From NCBI GenBank assembly GCA_019752915.1, contig JAIELO010000323.1, positions 1 to 9,889 on the forward strand: a DNA stretch of 9,889 nucleotides, given 5' to 3'. Of this stretch, positions 7,826 to 9,889 are shown piece after piece; the first letter of the stretch is position 1, and every line of letters begins with the position of its first letter. The DNA is from Burkholderiaceae bacterium. Lineage in GTDB: Bacteria; Pseudomonadota; Gammaproteobacteria; Burkholderiales; Burkholderiaceae_D. The notes beneath the pieces were generated by a model. The model saw only the letters and a program-made list of their open reading frames with translations, was not told the DNA's origin and did no database searches. The position numbers and the translations under genes were made by a program.

Positions 7826-7865
7826 GTGCGCCAGACTGGCTTCGCAGTGCGCCAGCATGGCTTAG
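7824..7865. repeat. Tandem 21-bp direct repeat with internal dyads upstream of trmB
   Basis: Two adjacent 21-bp units (7824-7844 and 7845-7865) agree at 18 of 21 positions; the first 11 bases, CAGTGCGCCAG, are identical, and a third copy begins with CAGT at 7866. Each unit contains a small inverted repeat: GCCAGACTGGC (7830-7840) and GCCAGCATGGC (7851-7861). The 21-bp period is two helical turns, so both dyads face the same side of the DNA. They lie just upstream of the trmB -10 box, where a -35 element or activator would be, and 54 bp or more before the glucosidase promoter. A paired regulator site is inferred; a chance duplication is possible. Confidence 0.55.
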
Positions 7866-7918
7866 CAGTACATGCCGGCGGAGCGCCGCACCGCCCGCAC
7901 GGCCAAATCAGCAAAAGA

Positions 7919-7947
7919 TTGACACCCTGACGCAGTTCGGGTTTAAT
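7919..7947 (+). promoter_or_regulatory. Sigma70 promoter of the GH1 beta-glucosidase gene
   Basis: A perfect -35 TTGACA (7919-7924), an optimal 17-bp spacer and TTTAAT (7942-7947, five of six to consensus). The RNA start is expected near 7954, leaving a leader of about 73 bases before ATG 8027. It is the best promoter in the window, and the palindrome that follows suggests it is held off by a repressor. Confidence 0.8.
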
Positions 7948-7961
7948 CGCATCAGGAGATA

Positions 7962-7975
7962 TGAAAACGTTTTCA
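7962..7975. promoter_or_regulatory. LacI/GalR-family operator (perfect 14-bp palindrome)
   Basis: TGAAAACGTTTTCA is a perfect palindrome with the central CG typical of LacI/GalR-family operators; it also fits the cre-like form TGnAAnCGnTnnCA. It begins about 8 bases after the predicted start of transcription, the classic position for repression. It overlaps an in-frame ATG at 7961, a further reason not to begin the glucosidase there. The regulator gene is not in this window. Confidence 0.75.
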
Positions 7976-8026
7976 AACGTTGGACTAGACCGTAACAGCC
8001 CCTGTTCACCCTCATACGGCACAATA

Positions 8027-9367
8027 ATGACCGACTTCACCCAATTCCCGCCCACCTTTACCTGGGGCGTCGCCACCAGTGCATTCCAGATCGAAGGGGG
8101 TGCCAGCGCTGACGGCAAAGGCCCGTCCATCTGGGACACTTTCAGCCACCGCAGCGGCACCGTCATCGACGGCAGCAATGGCGACATCGCCTGCGATCAT
8201 TACCACCGCTATCCGGAAGATGTGGCCATCATGGCCGGTCTGGGTGTAGATGCCTACCGCTTCTCGATGGCCTGGGCGCGCGTACAACCGACTGGCAAAG
8301 GTGACTGGAACGAAGCCGGCTTCGCCTTCTACGACCGGTTGCTGAACGAACTCGCGCAGCACGGCATCAGCGCCCACATCACCCTGTACCACTGGGATCT
8401 GCCACAGGGTCTGCAAGATGAGGGCGGCTGGCTCAATCGCGCCACCGCCTACCGCTTTGCCGACTATGCCGCTGAAGTAGCGCGTCGTTTTGGCGATCGC
8501 GTGAAAACGATTTCAACTCACAACGAACCGTGGTGCACGGCCAATCTCGGCTACGGCAATGCCCAGTTCGCACCGGGCGTGGCCGACCTCAAACAGTCGA
8601 TTCAGGTATCGCACCACCTGCTGCTCTCGCACGGACTGGCGATGCAAGCCATGCGCGCGGTAGGCTGCAGCGCGCAACTGGGCATCGTGCTGAATCAGTG
8701 GACCGCCGATCCCGCCACCGACAGCGCCGCCGACATCGCCTTGGCCGAATTCGAATACGCGCGCTCGGTGCAGTGGTTCATGGACCCGATTTTCAAAGGC
8801 CGCTATCCGGCACTGGCCCTGCAAGGTCACGGCGAGAACGCCCCGGAGGTGCATCCGCAAGACCTGCAGGACATCCAGCAGCCGATCGACTTCCTCGGCG
8901 TGAATTACTACTTCCGCGCCTACTGCAGCGCCGAAACCCCACCGCGTCTGCCGGAAGCGAAGCTGGGCACCACCGATATGGGCTGGGAAATCTATCCGGA
9001 CGGCCTGACCGAACTGTTGCTCAAACTGAAGGCCGAATACGAGCTGCCGCCGATCTACATCACCGAAAACGGCATGGCCAATCCGGACCAGCTAGTCAAT
9101 GGCGAGATTGACGACAGGGCACGCATCGACTTCGTGCAGCGCCATCTGAAGGCACTGCACGACGCCATGCAGCAGGGCGTCGACGTGCAGGGCTACTTCC
9201 TCTGGAGCCTGCTCGATAACTTCGAGTGGAACTCCGGCTACGCCAAGCGCTTCGGCATCGTCCACGTGGACTACGCCAGCCAGCAGCGCACGCTCAAACA
9301 CAGCGCCCACTGGTACCGGCAATACCTGATCCGGCAACGCCAGACGGCGCCCGACAGCGTCGCATAA
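8027..9367 (+). CDS. GH1 family beta-glucosidase
   Basis: A 446-residue glycoside hydrolase family 1 enzyme of normal length that cleaves terminal beta-linked sugars (probably cellobiose or other beta-glucosides) with retention of configuration. The barrel motifs are in order: FTWGVATSAFQIEGG (11-25), YRFSMAWARVQP (77-88), LYHWDLPQ (120-127), acid/base E167 in THNEP (164-168; Phe or Leu is commoner than His before the Asn), NYYFRAY (293-299), nucleophile E347 in YITENGM (344-350), and WSLLDNFEW (393-401). No signal peptide is seen, so it is cytoplasmic and needs an uptake system, which the MFS gene downstream may supply. The frame is open from ATG 7961 with AGGAG only 2 bases before it, but that extension contains the operator and lacks family similarity. 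ATG 8027 gives the usual N-terminus despite a poor ribosome-binding site. Confidence 0.95.
   Translation: MTDFTQFPPTFTWGVATSAFQIEGGASADGKGPSIWDTFSHRSGTVIDGSNGDIACDHYHRYPEDVAIMAGLGVDAYRFSMAWARVQPTGKGDWNEAGFAFYDRLLNELAQHGISAHITLYHWDLPQGLQDEGGWLNRATAYRFADYAAEVARRFGDRVKTISTHNEPWCTANLGYGNAQFAPGVADLKQSIQVSHHLLLSHGLAMQAMRAVGCSAQLGIVLNQWTADPATDSAADIALAEFEYARSVQWFMDPIFKGRYPALALQGHGENAPEVHPQDLQDIQQPIDFLGVNYYFRAYCSAETPPRLPEAKLGTTDMGWEIYPDGLTELLLKLKAEYELPPIYITENGMANPDQLVNGEIDDRARIDFVQRHLKALHDAMQQGVDVQGYFLWSLLDNFEWNSGYAKRFGIVHVDYASQQRTLKHSAHWYRQYLIRQRQTAPDSVA
8502..8515. promoter_or_regulatory. Possible auxiliary operator inside the glucosidase gene
   Basis: TGAAAACGATTTCA differs at one base from the promoter operator at 7962-7975 and keeps six of seven palindrome pairs. 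It lies 540 bp downstream, centre to centre, where the codons read V-K-T-I-S just before the THNEP acid/base motif. Part of the likeness comes from coding constraint (GTG AAA ACG is an ordinary way to write VKT), so a regulatory role is inference. Confidence 0.4.
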
Positions 9368-9390
9368 GCTAACCAGCAGCATGTAGCACC

Positions 9391-9415
9391 ACGCCGGCAT
9401 CCCTGCCGGCGTTTT
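9391..9415 (+). terminator. Rho-independent terminator after the glucosidase gene
   Basis: ACGCCGGCA (9391-9399) pairs perfectly with TGCCGGCGT (9404-9412) around a TCCC loop, and the T run continues to 9415. The 9-bp GC-rich stem 24 bases after the stop is a convincing terminator, though the four-T tract is short. It partly or wholly separates glucosidase transcription from the MFS gene. Confidence 0.8.
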
Positions 9416-9418
9416 CCA

Positions 9419-9448
9419 TTCAGCAGACCAGAGAGTCTGTGCTATATA
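9419..9448 (+). promoter_or_regulatory. Weak candidate promoter of the MFS gene
   Basis: TATATA (9443-9448) preceded by TGC gives an extended -10-like element, and TTCAGC (9419-9424) with an 18-bp spacer is a poor -35. The spacer contains a short inverted repeat, CAGAC (9424-9428) and GTCTG (9435-9439). The terminator just upstream makes a separate promoter here likely, but the boxes are imperfect. Confidence 0.4.
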
Positions 9449-9475
9449 TACCCCCAGCATCCAGAGGACGACACC

Positions 9476-9889
9476 ATGCAGACCGCACCATCACCATTGC
9501 CATCAGCGCCAGCGCCCGCCGCGCCCCCGCCCCCTTCCCTGTTGCGCGCCATGTTCGCGCGCGGCACCCCCATGTTGTGGGTGCCTAGCGGCTACTTCAC
9601 CATGGCGCTGACCTACATGATGCTCACCAGCGTGACATCCATCATGTTCAAGAATCTCGGCATGGACAATGGACAGGCCGCGCAATATGCCAGCTACCTG
9701 AGTCTCGCGTACACCATCAAGCCGCTGTTTGCGCCCTTCGTGGAGATGTACCGCACCAAAAAATTCTTCGTACTGTGTAGCCAGCTGGCGATTGGCGCAG
9801 GCTTTGCCGGAGTTGCGCTGGCCATGTCGCTGCCGGACTACATGGTGGTGATGGTGTTCCTGTTCGGTGTTCTGTCGCTGATCGGCGCC
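9476..9889 (+). CDS. MFS transporter, N-terminal part (cut by window end)
   Basis: Frame open to the window end, giving 138 residues. A good Shine-Dalgarno, AGAGGA (9463-9468), lies 7 bases before ATG 9476. Residues 1-22 are Pro/Ala-rich and cytoplasmic. Hydrophobic segments follow at about 37-55 (GYFTMALTYMMLTSV region), 76-90 and 98-118, with a last one starting near 122. The YTIKPLFAPFVEMYRTKK stretch (81-98) fits the conserved loop after the second MFS helix, with its charged residues. The style recalls AmpG-like or sugar-type MFS permeases. Its place after a cytoplasmic beta-glucosidase suggests import of a beta-glucoside or oligosaccharide, but substrate and full length cannot be read here. 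Confidence 0.75.
   Translation, partial: MQTAPSPLPSAPAPAAPPPPSLLRAMFARGTPMLWVPSGYFTMALTYMMLTSVTSIMFKNLGMDNGQAAQYASYLSLAYTIKPLFAPFVEMYRTKKFFVLCSQLAIGAGFAGVALAMSLPDYMVVMVFLFGVLSLIGA

Noticed and set aside
7876..7888. CGGCG-GAG-CGCCG hairpin between the divergent promoters
   Set aside because: A short GC stem with a three-base loop and no T run; expected by chance at this base composition.
7961..8026. Glucosidase start at ATG 7961, with AGGAG at 7954-7958
   Set aside because: The AGGAG is only 2 bases from the ATG, the extension overlaps a perfect operator palindrome, and GH1 similarity begins at 8027.

Overview
The window is dense, GC-rich, ordinary-looking bacterial chromosome: ten protein genes with short gaps, no RNA genes, insertion sequences, CRISPR arrays or phage genes. 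Protein character (UppP, RecQ, TrmB, a small YkgJ-type cysteine-cluster protein) and the TAAAAT/TATAAT-like promoters fit a betaproteobacterium. A relative of the chitin- or plant-polymer-degrading Neisseriales is possible, but this is inference from general resemblance; no marker gene settles it.

Layout. Positions 1-1486 (+) hold the 3' part of an M14 zinc carboxypeptidase-like gene, joined by a TGATG stop/start overlap to an alpha/beta hydrolase. At 1543-1800 (+) is an 85-residue cysteine-cluster protein. A 153-base gap that can fold into RNA structure precedes uppP (1954-2790, +, undecaprenyl-diphosphatase). After 28 bases comes recQ (2819-4642, +), then an exported YtcJ-type amidohydrolase (4713-6521, +) and a small membrane-anchored protein with a HIRAN-like domain (6552-7061, +). 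This last gene converges, 2 bases apart, on trmB (7064-7783, -; tRNA m7G46 methyltransferase).

Between trmB and the next gene is a compact divergent control region. The trmB side has a perfect extended -10 box, with a 21-bp tandem repeat carrying dyads just upstream. The other side has a near-consensus sigma70 promoter (TTGACA, 17 bp, TTTAAT), followed at once by a perfect 14-bp palindrome of LacI/GalR operator type. These drive a GH1 beta-glucosidase (8027-9367, +). A rho-independent terminator follows, then the start of an MFS transporter (9476 to window end, +).

The best-supported functional unit is the last: a probable glucoside utilisation locus (uptake permease plus cytoplasmic beta-glucosidase) under a LacI-family repressor encoded outside the window. 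A second near-perfect copy of the operator lies inside the glucosidase gene exactly 540 bp downstream, an arrangement like the auxiliary operator in lacZ. The other notable signal is the possible structured leader of uppP, in which a hairpin loop is complementary to the bases just before the start codon. I see no large undescribed multi-gene system.
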